Under the pieces are notes generated by a model. The model saw only the letters and a list, made by a program, of their open reading frames with translations, ran no database searches and was not told the origin of the DNA. From positions 4,278,001-4,342,000 of the forward strand of contig NZ_CP040128.1 of NCBI RefSeq assembly GCF_007874125.1: 64,000 nucleotides of DNA, read 5' to 3'. The stretch's first letter is position 1, and every line of letters starts with the position of its first letter. The DNA is from Noviherbaspirillum sp. UKPF54 (GTDB lineage: Bacteria; Pseudomonadota; Gammaproteobacteria; Burkholderiales; Burkholderiaceae_D). Shown piece by piece: positions 36,431-45,525 of this stretch. The position numbers were made by a program, and so were the translations under genes.

Positions 36431-38389
36431 TCAGGCCGCCTTCTTCAGGGTGGAATAGGTCTTCACGTCGACGATGCGCAGGTCGGCCGCGACCTTGCCC
36501 TGGCGGCCATCCTCGAACTTCACCTGCGTCTCGATGTATTGCGAGATGCGGCCGGAATACAGCGCATCGATCAACACCTTGTACTTGTCGGCGACGAAGC
36601 GCCGGCGCACCTTGCGGGTGCGGGTCAGTTCGTCGTCGTCCGGGTCGAGCTCCTTGTGCAGCACCAGGAAGCGGTGGATCTGGGTGCCGGCCATCAGCGC
36701 TTCGCCGGCGAGATCGGTATTGACCTTTTCCACGCATTCGGCGATCAGCTCGTAGGTTTCGTGCTTGCCGGCCAGGTCCGTATAGCCGGAGTAGGCGATG
36801 CCGCGCCGCTCGGCCCAGTTGCCGACCGCTTCCATGTCGATATTGATGAACGCGCACACGCGGTCGCGCTCGTGGCCGAAGGCGACAGCTTCCTTGATGA
36901 AGGGGAAGAACTTCAGCTTGTTCTCGATATAGTTCGGCGCGAACATTTCGCCGCTGGTCATCTTGCCGACATCCGCCGCGCGGTCGATGATCTTCAGGTG
37001 GCCTTCCTCGTCGAAGATGCCGGCGTCGCCGGTATGGAAGTAGCCGTGTTCGTCGATCACCTCCGCGGTCGCATCCGGACGCTTGTAGTATTCCTTCAGC
37101 ATCGCCGGAGATTTCACCAGCACCTCGCCGTTGGGCGCGAGTTTCACCTCCACGCCCGGCGCCGGCAGACCGACGCTGTCGAACTTGATGTGACCGTCCG
37201 GCTGCATGCACACATAGGCGCAGGTTTCGGTCGAGCCGTAGAACTGCTTGAGATTGAGGCCGATCGAGCGGTAGAAACGGAACAGGTCCGGTCCGATCGC
37301 CGCGCCCGCCGTATAGGCCACGCGCACGCGCGACAGGCCGAGCACGTTCTTCAGCGGGCCGTACACCAGCAGGTTGCCGATCGCGTAACGGATGCGGTCC
37401 GCCGTCCCCACCGGCTTGCCGTCGAGGATGTCGGCGCCGACGCGGCGGGCGACTTCCATGAAGTGGTGGAACATCTTGCGCTTGATGGCGCCGGCGTCTT
37501 CCATGCGGATCATGACCGTCGTCAGCATGTTCTCGAACACGCGCGGCGGCGCGAAGTAATAGGTCGGTCCGATCTCGCGCAGGTCGGTCAGCACCGTGTC
37601 GCCGGATTCCGGACAGTTGATGGTGCAACCCGCGACCAGCGCCTGTGCGTACGAGAACAGATGATCGCCGACCCATGCCATCGGCAGATAGGAAAGGATG
37701 TTCTCCTGATCGGTCAGCTTGTCGAACGAGACGCCGCCGGTGGCCGCTGCCATGAACGAGCCATGGGTCTGGCACACGCCCTTGGGCTTGCCGGTAGTGC
37801 CGGAGGTGTACAGCATCACCGCCACGTCGTCCGTGCGGCCGGCATCGACTTCGTTCATGAAGAAGCCCGGCCGCTCGGCGTCGAAGGCGCGTCCAAGCTG
37901 CTGCACCTGATCGTACGACGCCAGTTCCGGCTGCTTGTAATGGCGCATGCCGCGTGGATCGTCGTAGATGATGTGCGAGACGCGCTGCAAGTTCTGCTTG
38001 ATTTCGAACAGCTTGTCGACCTGCTCCTGGTCTTCCACCACCGCGAAGTCGATTTCGGCATCGTCCAGTACATAGGCCATGTCGGCCGCCGGCGCATCCT
38101 GATATAGCGGCACGGCCACGCCGCCCAGCGCCTGCGCGGCGGCCATCGCCCAATACAAGCGGGGGCGGTTGTCGCCGATGATCGCCAGGTTCATGCCGCG
38201 CTTGAAGCCCATCGCCGCCAATCCGCAGGCCAGGGCACGCACTTCATCGGCGACTTGCCCCCAGTTCCAGGTTTGCCAGATGCCGAGGTCTTTCTCGCGG
38301 AAGGCCGGGTGGCCGGGGCGCGTACGCGCATGCTGCAGCAGCATGCGCGGAAACGTCGATTGGCCCGCGCTATCGATATGTTCTGCCAT
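36431..38389 (-). CDS. Long-chain-type acyl-CoA synthetase (AMP-forming)
   Basis: 652 residues from the ATG at 38389 (a TTG at 38410 is possible). Motifs: P-loop MLYTSGTTGKPKGV, QFYGSTETCAYV, HTGDAGIFDEEGHLKIIDRAADV, and a long C-terminal part ending in a basic stretch (RTRKVRRRFVADKYK) in place of the usual catalytic-lysine motif, as in FadD15/long-chain ACS enzymes. First gene of the transporter operon, divergent from a Crp/Fnr regulator. Coupling of a CoA ligase with a Liv-type importer points to vectorial uptake of a carboxylic acid; substrate unknown. Confidence 0.9.
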   Translation of the reverse strand: MAEHIDSAGQSTFPRMLLQHARTRPGHPAFREKDLGIWQTWNWGQVADEVRALACGLAAMGFKRGMNLAIIGDNRPRLYWAMAAAQALGGVAVPLYQDAPAADMAYVLDDAEIDFAVVEDQEQVDKLFEIKQNLQRVSHIIYDDPRGMRHYKQPELASYDQVQQLGRAFDAERPGFFMNEVDAGRTDDVAVMLYTSGTTGKPKGVCQTHGSFMAAATGGVSFDKLTDQENILSYLPMAWVGDHLFSYAQALVAGCTINCPESGDTVLTDLREIGPTYYFAPPRVFENMLTTVMIRMEDAGAIKRKMFHHFMEVARRVGADILDGKPVGTADRIRYAIGNLLVYGPLKNVLGLSRVRVAYTAGAAIGPDLFRFYRSIGLNLKQFYGSTETCAYVCMQPDGHIKFDSVGLPAPGVEVKLAPNGEVLVKSPAMLKEYYKRPDATAEVIDEHGYFHTGDAGIFDEEGHLKIIDRAADVGKMTSGEMFAPNYIENKLKFFPFIKEAVAFGHERDRVCAFINIDMEAVGNWAERRGIAYSGYTDLAGKHETYELIAECVEKVNTDLAGEALMAGTQIHRFLVLHKELDPDDDELTRTRKVRRRFVADKYKVLIDALYSGRISQYIETQVKFEDGRQGKVAADLRIVDVKTYSTLKKAA

Positions 38390-38517
38390 CGTTCCACTCT
38401 CTCTTAACAAGGTACAACCGTCGTCAAGGGGCGGAGCAGACTAAGCCAGGGACGGTGCCGCAGGTGTATGCGCGGCACACGGATCGGCTTACAATGTCTC
38501 CGTAGTTCTTTTTTGTT

Positions 38518-38567
38518 TGTCAGCATGCTAGGCAGTTTTACTCTGCCTTGCTGTCATCTGGCTGACA
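38518..38567. promoter_or_regulatory. CRP-like palindrome and half-site in the divergent promoter region
   Basis: TGTCA-N6-TGACA at 38552-38567 is a perfect inverted repeat with the arm length and 6-base spacing of CRP-family sites (consensus TGTGA-N6-TCACA). A matching half-site TGTCA begins at 38518, 34 bases upstream, about three helical turns. Both lie between the acyl-CoA synthetase operon and the Crp/Fnr-type gene that starts at 38607. Confidence 0.6.
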
Positions 38568-38606
38568 ATCTCCCTGAATCCGTGATTTTCATTGACGCGT
38601 TGCACA

Positions 38607-39293
38607 ATGACCCGACCAAAAACCTCCCTGAGCGAGCTGCTGCGCAAGACAATCTGGGCCAGGCAGCTCACGGCGGAGCAGATGGCGCGCGTGGAGGCGG
38701 ACACGGTCGAGCAGTGCGTGCCGAAGGGGGGCTACATCTGCCGCAAGGGCGAGCAGGTCGATGCATGGATCGGCGTGATCGACGGCTTGGTCAAGATGAA
38801 CAACCTTTCTCCGGAAGGGAAGTCGGTCACCTTCACCGGCGTACCGGCCGGCGGCTGGTTCGGTGAAGGCACCCTCCTGAAGCAGGAGACGCGCAAGTAC
38901 GACGTGGTGGCGCTGCGCGACTCGCGCATCGCGCGCATGCCGGCCAAGACCTTCATGTGGCTGCTCGATACCAGCCTGCCGTTCAACAAATTCCTCTTGA
39001 TGCAGCTCAATGAGCGCCTCGGCCAGTTCATCGGCATGGTCGAGTTCGACCGCCTGCTCGATGTCGACGCGCGCGTGGCGCGCTGCCTGGCGGCGCTGTT
39101 CAATACCCATCTCTATCCGGGCACCGACACGCTGCTGCAGATTTCCCAGGAAGAGATCGGCTTCTTGTCCGGCGCGTCGCGCCAGCGCGCCAACCAGGCG
39201 CTGCAGGTGCTGGAGCGCGCCGGCCTGCTGAAGGTGGATTACGGCGGCATCCAGATCCTCGACCTGGACGGCCTGCGCCGTTTCAGCAATTGA
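38607..39293 (+). CDS. Crp/Fnr-family transcriptional regulator
   Basis: 228 residues from the ATG at 38607 (an in-frame TTG at 38592 is possible). The N-terminal cyclic-nucleotide-like beta-roll (GGYICRKGEQVDAWIGVIDGLVKM; GKSVTFTGVPAGGWFGEGTLL) lacks the FNR cysteines, so it is not an iron-sulfur sensor. The C-terminal winged helix is QISQEEIGFLSGASRQRANQALQVLERAGLLKV. It is divergent from the CoA ligase/ABC transporter operon. A CRP-like palindrome sits in between, so it probably controls that operon and itself. Confidence 0.9.
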   Translation: MTRPKTSLSELLRKTIWARQLTAEQMARVEADTVEQCVPKGGYICRKGEQVDAWIGVIDGLVKMNNLSPEGKSVTFTGVPAGGWFGEGTLLKQETRKYDVVALRDSRIARMPAKTFMWLLDTSLPFNKFLLMQLNERLGQFIGMVEFDRLLDVDARVARCLAALFNTHLYPGTDTLLQISQEEIGFLSGASRQRANQALQVLERAGLLKVDYGGIQILDLDGLRRFSN

Positions 39294-39335
39294 TGCGGCC
39301 GCGGCCGATGAATAACCTTGCGTGGTGAATCGATA

Positions 39336-40106
39336 GTGCTTCTGCAAAATCTGTTGTCCGACCTGCCGTCCCGTACATCCCTGACCGCATTCTGGTCCGG
39401 CGAAGTGGTGGCGACCAATCTCTTGGTGTTCTTCAGCCTGTTCGGCGCGCTGCTGCTGGGGCTCATCGTCGGCTACGAGCGCGCCTATCACGGCCGCGCC
39501 GCCGGCATGCGCACCTACGGCCTGGTGTGCATGGCGTCGGCCGCGCTGACCGTGATGTCAGGCTACTCGGCCGACTGGTACGGCGGGCAAGTCATGATCA
39601 GCGCGGGCGCCGACCCGACCCGCGTCATCCAGGGCATCGTCACCGGCATCGGCTTTCTCGGCGCCGGCGTGATCATGAAGGAAGGCTTCAACATCAGCGG
39701 CCTGACCACCGCCGCCTCGATCTGGGCCGCGTCGGTGATCGGCGTGCTTGTCGGCGTCGGCTTCTACCTGTCGGCGATGCTGCTGGCCCTGCTGGCGGCC
39801 GCGTGCATGATCGGCGTGCCGAAGCTGTCGAGCCGGCTGCCGTCGCGCCAGGCGATCGCCATCGTGCTGCGCTTCAAGGAGGGCGCCTCGCCGACCGAGG
39901 AACGGCTGCGCGAAGCAGCCCTCAAGCGCGGCTATGAAATCGCCGGCGGCTCGATCTCGATTTCGGCGCACCATGGCAAGCTCGAATGGCATTTCGTGGC
40001 CGTGGCATTGAACAAGAACAGCGGCGCGCCGATTTCCGAACTGGCGCGCGAGCTCAGTGAAGTGGATGGGGTGGAAGGGTTTAACTTGTCGCACGCGCGC
40101 AATTAG
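39336..40106 (+). CDS. MgtC/SapB-family membrane protein
   Basis: 256 residues from a GTG at 39336, with GGTGA seven bases upstream; a TTG at 39318 would add six residues. The N-terminal MgtC domain has about five helices with the family segments LIVGYERAYHGRAAGMRTYGLVCMASA, GIVTGIGFLGAGVIMK and GLTTAASIWAASVIGV. The C-terminal soluble part (IAIVLRFKEGASPTEERLREAALKRGYEI onward) looks like the ACT-like domain. MgtC proteins modulate growth at low magnesium and virulence in pathogens; the mechanism here is unknown. Confidence 0.88.
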   Translation: MLLQNLLSDLPSRTSLTAFWSGEVVATNLLVFFSLFGALLLGLIVGYERAYHGRAAGMRTYGLVCMASAALTVMSGYSADWYGGQVMISAGADPTRVIQGIVTGIGFLGAGVIMKEGFNISGLTTAASIWAASVIGVLVGVGFYLSAMLLALLAAACMIGVPKLSSRLPSRQAIAIVLRFKEGASPTEERLREAALKRGYEIAGGSISISAHHGKLEWHFVAVALNKNSGAPISELARELSEVDGVEGFNLSHARN

Positions 40107-40152
40107 CGCGGATTGCTAGGCCCGTATTCGAAGATAGACTCCCTGCTCCGGC

Positions 40153-40194
40153 CTCCCGCTTCGCGAAATCCTGCCTTCGCCTCGCGAGCGGGAG
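40153..40194. repeat. Hairpin repeat between convergent genes
   Basis: CTCCCGCTTCGCGA pairs with TCGCGAGCGGGAG, with one bulged base and a 15-base loop. It has the same CTCCCG/CGGGAG core as the hairpins in the liv-type operon. Lying between the convergent MgtC-like and DJ-1/PfpI genes, it may terminate or stabilise both transcripts. Confidence 0.55.
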
Positions 40195-40207
40195 AGGGGA
40201 ATAACCG

Positions 40208-40807
40208 TCACCCTGCCAGGCCGATGCCGGTCTGCTCGTCGCGCGTGCCGCGCACGCTGCCGGCAAAGCGCTGGAACAGCAGGTCGACGACCTTGTTGTT
40301 GAAGGCCGGGATATCGTCCGGCTTGCGACTGGTGACCAGGTTGCCGTCGACCACCACTTCCTGATCGATCCAGTTGCCGCCGGCATTGCGGATATCGTCC
40401 TGCAGCGTCGGCCAGCTCGTCATGGTGCGGCCTTCGACGAGGCGCGCCGAGACCAGCAGCCAGCCGCCATGGCAGATGGCGGCGATCGGCTTGCCGTCGT
40501 CATCCATTTGCTGCACGAAGCGTTGTGCTTCGGGAATGATGCGGATGTGATCGCCATTCATCACGCCGCCCGGCAGCACCACGCCGTCGAAATCCTTCGG
40601 GTCGGCTTCACTGAACGTCAGGTCGACGTCGAACTGGTCGCCCTTGGTGTCGTGATGAAAGCCCTGGATCTTGCCGTGTTTTTCGGAAATCACCTTGGTC
40701 GATGCGCCTTGCTGCAGCAGCGCATCGCGCGGGCCGGTGAATTCCACCTGTTCGAAACCGTCGGTGACGAGAATCGCGATATTCATGCCATTGAGTGTGG
40801 TATCCAT
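40208..40807 (-). CDS. DJ-1/PfpI-family protein (type-1 glutamine amidotransferase-like)
   Basis: 199 residues from the ATG at 40807, with GGAAAG upstream. The nucleophile elbow AAICHGGW places the reactive cysteine at about C112, and the conserved acidic residue in VTDGFEQVEF is about E19, the set typical of PfpI/YhbO-like proteins. Reported activities of this family include protease, chaperone and deglycase/glyoxalase functions; which applies here is not visible. An in-frame ATG at 40786 is an alternative start. Confidence 0.9.
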   Translation of the reverse strand: MDTTLNGMNIAILVTDGFEQVEFTGPRDALLQQGASTKVISEKHGKIQGFHHDTKGDQFDVDLTFSEADPKDFDGVVLPGGVMNGDHIRIIPEAQRFVQQMDDDGKPIAAICHGGWLLVSARLVEGRTMTSWPTLQDDIRNAGGNWIDQEVVVDGNLVTSRKPDDIPAFNNKVVDLLFQRFAGSVRGTRDEQTGIGLAG

Positions 40808-40987
40808 GCTTGTCTTTCCAAAAAAGAGGACCGCCATCGGGGTTTGCTTGGACTTGGCTGAATGGCATTAAGTTCTGCGGGCCTGGCCGACGCAGGGCTG
40901 GCCGGGCTTGCCGATTCGACAGACAGGCATGCCGGAATTACAATGGCCGCATCGCGCCGGCCGGCGCTTGCCCACGACTTCCCATTC

Positions 40988-41587
40988 ATGACACCCAGTA
41001 CCAGCCAGATCACCGGACTCGTCCTCGCCGGCGGGCGTGGCTCGCGTATGGGCGGCGTGGACAAGGGCTTGCAACCCTTGAACGGCAAGCCGATGGTCAA
41101 GCACGTCATCGACCGCCTGTCACCCCAGGTAGGGACAGTGATGATCAACGCCAACCAGAATTTGGCACACTATCAGTCGTTCGGCCTGCCGCTGCAGGCG
41201 GACCACTTGTCCGGATTCGCCGGCCCGCTCGCCGGGCTGCAGGCCGGGCTGATGCATTGCGCCACCGGATACATGGTGACGGCGCCCTGCGATTCGCCGT
41301 TCCTGCCGGCCGACCTGGTGGCGCGCCTGGGGGATGCACTGGCCGCGCAGGATGCCGAACTGGCCGTGGCCGCTACCGGCGAAAACGGCGCGCGCCGGCT
41401 GCACCCGGTGTTTTGCCTGATGTGCGTGTCGGTCTTGCCCAGCCTGACAGCCTACCTGCAAGACGGCGGGCGCAAGTTCGAGACCTGGTGCCGCTCGCAC
41501 CGGCTTGCCGAAGTCCCTTTCCCCGATGAGGCCGCCTTCCGCAACATCAATACCGTGGAAGAGTTGCGCCGCTTTGAATATCCATGA
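40988..41587 (+). CDS. mobA: Molybdenum cofactor guanylyltransferase
   Basis: 199 residues from the ATG at 40988. It attaches GMP to molybdopterin to form MGD. The nucleotidyltransferase motif LVLAGGRGSRMGGVDKGL is at about residues 10-27, followed by TAPCDSPFLPADL (metal-binding aspartate) and the end segment FRNINTVEEL typical of MobA. Its stop overlaps the moeA start by ATGA, so the two cofactor genes are coupled. Confidence 0.94.
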   Translation: MTPSTSQITGLVLAGGRGSRMGGVDKGLQPLNGKPMVKHVIDRLSPQVGTVMINANQNLAHYQSFGLPLQADHLSGFAGPLAGLQAGLMHCATGYMVTAPCDSPFLPADLVARLGDALAAQDAELAVAATGENGARRLHPVFCLMCVSVLPSLTAYLQDGGRKFETWCRSHRLAEVPFPDEAAFRNINTVEELRRFEYP

Positions 41588-42864
41588 ACAGCCTATCCCA
41601 CCTCGCCAGCCTCGTATCCGGCTACGATCCGGACGCCTTGCCGGTCGCGCAAGCGCAACACCTCATCGGCCAGTTCGTCACGCCCGTGACGGCGGTCGAA
41701 AAACTGGCCCTGCGCAGCGCGCTCGACCGCGTGCTGGCCGACGACCTGGTCTCACCGATCGACGTGCCGCCGCACGACAATTCGGCGATGGACGGCTACG
41801 CCTTGCGCGGCGCCGACCTGCACGCGACGCAGCCGGTGACACTGACGGTCGCCGCCACCGTGCTGGCCGGCGGCGGCTTTCAGGGCACGCTCGGCGCCGG
41901 CGAATGCGTGCGCATCATGACCGGCGCGCCCATGCCTGCCGGCTGCGACACGGTGGTGCCGCAGGAATTGACGCAGGATGCATCGGAGACGGCCGTGACG
42001 ATTCCGCCCGGCGCGGTCAAGCCCGGCGACAACCGCCGCCGGCAAGGCGAAGATCTGCAAGCCGGCAAGCCCGCGCTGCGGGCGGGAAAAATCCTGCGCC
42101 CGGCCGATCTCGGCCTGATCGCCTCGCTCGGCATCGCCGAAGTGCCGGTCTACCGGCGGCTGCGCGTGGCCTTCTTTTCCACCGGCGACGAATTGCGTTC
42201 CATCGGCGAGCCGCTCGATCCCGGCTGCATCTACGACAGCAACCGCTACACCCTGTACGGCATGCTGGCGCGGCTCGGCTGCGAGGTGATCGACATGGGC
42301 GTGGTCAAGGATGAGCCGGCGGCGCTGGAAGCGGCGTTTCGCAGCGCCTGCGAAAACGCCGATGCCGTCATCACTTCCGGCGGCGTGTCGGTCGGCGATG
42401 CCGACTACACCAAGCAGATGATGGCGACACTGGGCGAAGTGGCATTCTGGAAAATCGCCATCCGCCCGGGACGCCCGATGGCCTTCGGGCGCATCGCGTC
42501 CAACGGCCGGAGCGCCTACCTGTTCGGCTTGCCCGGCAATCCGGTGGCGGTGATGGTGGCGTTCTATTTCTTTGCGCGCGACGCGCTGCTGCGCATGATG
42601 GGCGCGTACGCCGAGCCGCTGCCGCGCCTGCAGGCCGTATCGCAGGCGCCGATCCGCAAGAAGCCGGGCCGCACCGAATACCAGCGCGGCATGTTGTCGG
42701 CCGGGGCGGACGGCCGCGCGACGGTACGCATTACCGGCTCGCAAGGCTCGGGCATCCTGCGCTCGATGTCGGAAGCCAACTGCATGGTGGTGCTGCATCA
42801 CGAGCAGGGCACGGTCAATGCGGGCGATCTGGTCGAGGTGGTGCCGTTCGATGGCCTGCTCTGA
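41584..42864 (+). CDS. moeA: Molybdopterin molybdenumtransferase
   Basis: 426 residues. It inserts molybdate into adenylylated molybdopterin. Visible landmarks: PPHDNSAMDGYAL, the MTGAPMPAGCDTVVPQE loop, the FSTGDEL motif, DSNRYTL, and the MPT-binding TSGGVSVGDADYTK with FWKIAIRPGRPMAFG and GLPGNPVAVM. All key residues appear present. It is translationally coupled to mobA and followed by an intrinsic terminator at 42888-42917. Confidence 0.96.
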   Translation: MNSLSHLASLVSGYDPDALPVAQAQHLIGQFVTPVTAVEKLALRSALDRVLADDLVSPIDVPPHDNSAMDGYALRGADLHATQPVTLTVAATVLAGGGFQGTLGAGECVRIMTGAPMPAGCDTVVPQELTQDASETAVTIPPGAVKPGDNRRRQGEDLQAGKPALRAGKILRPADLGLIASLGIAEVPVYRRLRVAFFSTGDELRSIGEPLDPGCIYDSNRYTLYGMLARLGCEVIDMGVVKDEPAALEAAFRSACENADAVITSGGVSVGDADYTKQMMATLGEVAFWKIAIRPGRPMAFGRIASNGRSAYLFGLPGNPVAVMVAFYFFARDALLRMMGAYAEPLPRLQAVSQAPIRKKPGRTEYQRGMLSAGADGRATVRITGSQGSGILRSMSEANCMVVLHHEQGTVNAGDLVEVVPFDGLL

Positions 42865-42887
42865 TCCTGCCTGCTTCGGCAAGCGGC

Positions 42888-42917
42888 AAGGGCGGCGATG
42901 GGCCGCCCTTTTTCTTT
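42888..42917 (+). terminator. Intrinsic terminator after moeA
   Basis: AAGGGCGGC, five-base loop, GCCGCCCTT followed by a T-run interrupted by one C. It lies 24 bases after the moeA stop. Confidence 0.88.
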
Positions 42918-43092
42918 TCCGGCATCAATCTTTTGTATCACTTTTGATTCATTAAAGGTCTTTGCTATCGGAACAGCCCACCGGCCGTTCGTGTCAAACA
43001 GGACGATATCGGGATGAGTTCGCGGGATGAATTCAAGAGGATTTGCCGCCGTTGACGTCATGCCCGGCCTCAGAACCTGGACGAGAACGAGA

Positions 43093-45513
43093 ATGATCAA
43101 GACGGAACAGCAGCAATTCCTCGAAGTCGCGCTTGAAAGCGACAGTGCCATGGCAATGGAAGAAATCAAGGCCACTCCCAGCAAGTTTCCGGCGTTGCCG
43201 GCGGATGCGATGATCATCATTCCCTTACGCTACACGGTGCTGTTTCCAGGCATGATCGTGCCCATCAATGTCGGCCGCGAAAGCTCGATCGCGGCAGCGC
43301 AGGAGGCGGTGCGCGCCGAACGGCCGGTCGGGCTGCTGCTGCAGCACGATTCCGAGATCGAGGCGCCCACGCCCGAACAGATCCACCCGGTCGGCACCTG
43401 CGCCAACATCCTGCGCTACCTGACGTCGCAGGATAGCGGCCACTATATCGTGTGCCAGGGCGAGCGGCGCATCCGCGCGCTGGAATTCCTGGAGGGCTAT
43501 CCGTTTCACGTGGCGCGCGTCGAGTTCCTGGAAGACGAGAACGAGCAGGGCCACGATATCCAGGCCCGCCTGCTGCAGCTCAGGCAGTGCGCCGCCGAGA
43601 TCATCGACCTCTTGCCGCAGGCCCCGGCCGAACTGGTGACGGCAACCCAGAACATCAGCTCGGCGGCGGCGCTGGCCGACTTCGTCACCGGCCTGATGGA
43701 TTTGCCGCTGCAGCAAAAGCAGGAGGTGCTGGAAACCCGCAACCTGCAGCAGCGGCTCGACAAGGTGCTGCAATTTTTGTCCGACCGCATCGAGGTATTG
43801 AAGCTGTCGCATGAAATCAACGAGCAGACCAAGGAGCGCATGGATGACCGCCAGCGCGAATTCCTGCTGCGCGAACAGTTGAAGACGATCCAGAAGGAGC
43901 TCGGCGAAGCCTCCGACGCCACGGCCGACGTCGAAACGCTCAAGGCCGCGCTACTCAAGGCAGGCATGCCGCCCGAGGTCGAGGCGCACGCGCGCAAGGA
44001 ACTGCAGCGGCTGGAACGCATGCAGGAAGCGGCCGCCGAATATTCGATGCTGTGCACCTATCTCGAATGGATGAGCGAGCTGCCGTGGTCGGCCATGAGC
44101 GAGGAACACATCGACATCGGGCAGGCGCGGCGCATCCTCGACGAAGACCATTTCGGCCTGGACAAGGTCAAGCGCCGCATCCTCGAACACTTGGCGGTGC
44201 GCAAGCTCAATCCGGCCGGCAATAGCCCGATCCTGTGCTTCGCCGGCCCGCCCGGCGTGGGCAAGACTTCGCTCGGCCAGAGCGTGGCGCGCGCCACCGG
44301 CCGCAAGTTCGCGCGCGTTTCTCTGGGCGGCGTGCATGACGAAGCGGAAATCCGCGGTCACCGCCGCACCTATGTCGGTGCCTTGCCCGGCAATATCATC
44401 CAGGCACTGCGCAAGGCCGGCACCCGCAATTGCGTCATGATGCTCGACGAACTGGACAAGCTCGGCGCCGGCGTGCACGGCGACCCGGCGGCGGCGCTGT
44501 TGGAGGTGCTCGATCCCGAGCAGAATGCGCATTTCCGCGACAACTATCTCGGCCAGCCATTCGACTTGTCCAAGGTCATGTTCATCGGCACGGCCAACAT
44601 GCTCGACACTATCCCCGCGCCTTTGCTCGATCGCATGGAAGTCATTCGCCTGCCCGGCTACACTGCGCAGGAAAAGGCGCAGATCGCGCGCCGCTACCTG
44701 GTGCCGCGGCTACGCGAAGCGGATGGGATGACCGAGCAGCAATGCCGCATCGACGATGCGGCCATCGACACCATCATCCGCGATTACACGCGCGAAGCCG
44801 GCGTGCGCAACCTCGAACGCGAGATCGGCAACGCCTTCCGGCATGTCGCCATGCGCATCGCCGAGGGGTCCGTGCAGCAGATGCATCTCGGCGCGGACGA
44901 TCTGGCGGAAATTCTCGGACCGAAGACGTTCGAGAGCGAGCTGGCGCTGCATGCCAGCCTGCCTGGCGTAGCCACCGGCCTGGCGTGGACGCCGGCCGGC
45001 GGCGACATCCTGTTCATCGAGGCGACCATGACGCCGGGCAAGGGCAAGCTGATCCTGACCGGCAAGCTGGGCGACATCATGAAGGAAAGCGCGCAGGCCG
45101 CGCACACGCTGGTCAAGGCGCATTGTGCAGAACTCGGCGTGGATGCCGCTGTCTTCGACAGCAGCGACATCCATGTGCACGTGCCGGCCGGCGCCATGCC
45201 CAAGGACGGCCCCAGCGCCGGCGTGGCGATCTATGTCGCGCTGTGCTCGCTGCTGACGCGCCGTCCGGTGGGCAACGATTGCGCGATGACCGGCGAGATC
45301 AGCCTGCGCGGGCTGGTGCTGCCGGTCGGCGGCATCAAGGAAAAGGTGCTGGCGGCGCTGCAGGCCGGCATCAAGCGCGTGCTGCTGCCGGCGCGTAACA
45401 GGAAGGAACTGGACGACATTCCGCAAGAGGCACGCCGCGCGCTGCAATTCGTCTGGCTGGAAACGGTCGACGACGCGTTGCGCGAGGCGGTCGGCTTACC
45501 CATCCACCACTGA
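43093..45513 (+). CDS. lon: Lon ATP-dependent protease
   Basis: 806 residues from the ATG at 43093; in-frame ATGs at 43027 and 43060 would lengthen the N-terminus by 22 or 11 residues, and no strong ribosome-binding site decides. The LonN substrate domain begins with IIIPLRYTVLFPGMIVPINVG. The AAA+ module has Walker A GPPGVGKTS, Walker B MMLDELDK and sensor TANMLDTIPAPLLDR. The C-terminal protease domain has catalytic serine in PKDGPSAG (about S708) and lysine in GGIKEK (about K751), spaced as in E. coli Lon. It degrades misfolded and regulatory proteins in the cytoplasm. Upstream there is no recognisable heat-shock promoter. Confidence 0.95.
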   Translation: MIKTEQQQFLEVALESDSAMAMEEIKATPSKFPALPADAMIIIPLRYTVLFPGMIVPINVGRESSIAAAQEAVRAERPVGLLLQHDSEIEAPTPEQIHPVGTCANILRYLTSQDSGHYIVCQGERRIRALEFLEGYPFHVARVEFLEDENEQGHDIQARLLQLRQCAAEIIDLLPQAPAELVTATQNISSAAALADFVTGLMDLPLQQKQEVLETRNLQQRLDKVLQFLSDRIEVLKLSHEINEQTKERMDDRQREFLLREQLKTIQKELGEASDATADVETLKAALLKAGMPPEVEAHARKELQRLERMQEAAAEYSMLCTYLEWMSELPWSAMSEEHIDIGQARRILDEDHFGLDKVKRRILEHLAVRKLNPAGNSPILCFAGPPGVGKTSLGQSVARATGRKFARVSLGGVHDEAEIRGHRRTYVGALPGNIIQALRKAGTRNCVMMLDELDKLGAGVHGDPAAALLEVLDPEQNAHFRDNYLGQPFDLSKVMFIGTANMLDTIPAPLLDRMEVIRLPGYTAQEKAQIARRYLVPRLREADGMTEQQCRIDDAAIDTIIRDYTREAGVRNLEREIGNAFRHVAMRIAEGSVQQMHLGADDLAEILGPKTFESELALHASLPGVATGLAWTPAGGDILFIEATMTPGKGKLILTGKLGDIMKESAQAAHTLVKAHCAELGVDAAVFDSSDIHVHVPAGAMPKDGPSAGVAIYVALCSLLTRRPVGNDCAMTGEISLRGLVLPVGGIKEKVLAALQAGIKRVLLPARNRKELDDIPQEARRALQFVWLETVDDALREAVGLPIHH

Positions 45514-45525
45514 ACGGAGACTGGC

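Noticed and set aside
36257..38107. Long plus-strand open frame opposite the acyl-CoA synthetase gene
   Set aside because: Low-complexity shadow frame on the non-coding strand; the opposite frame carries all AMP-binding motifs.
42918..43092. Heat-shock (sigma-32) promoter for lon
   Set aside because: No convincing CTTGAA/CCCCAT pair could be found in the leader; a different promoter or start may be used.
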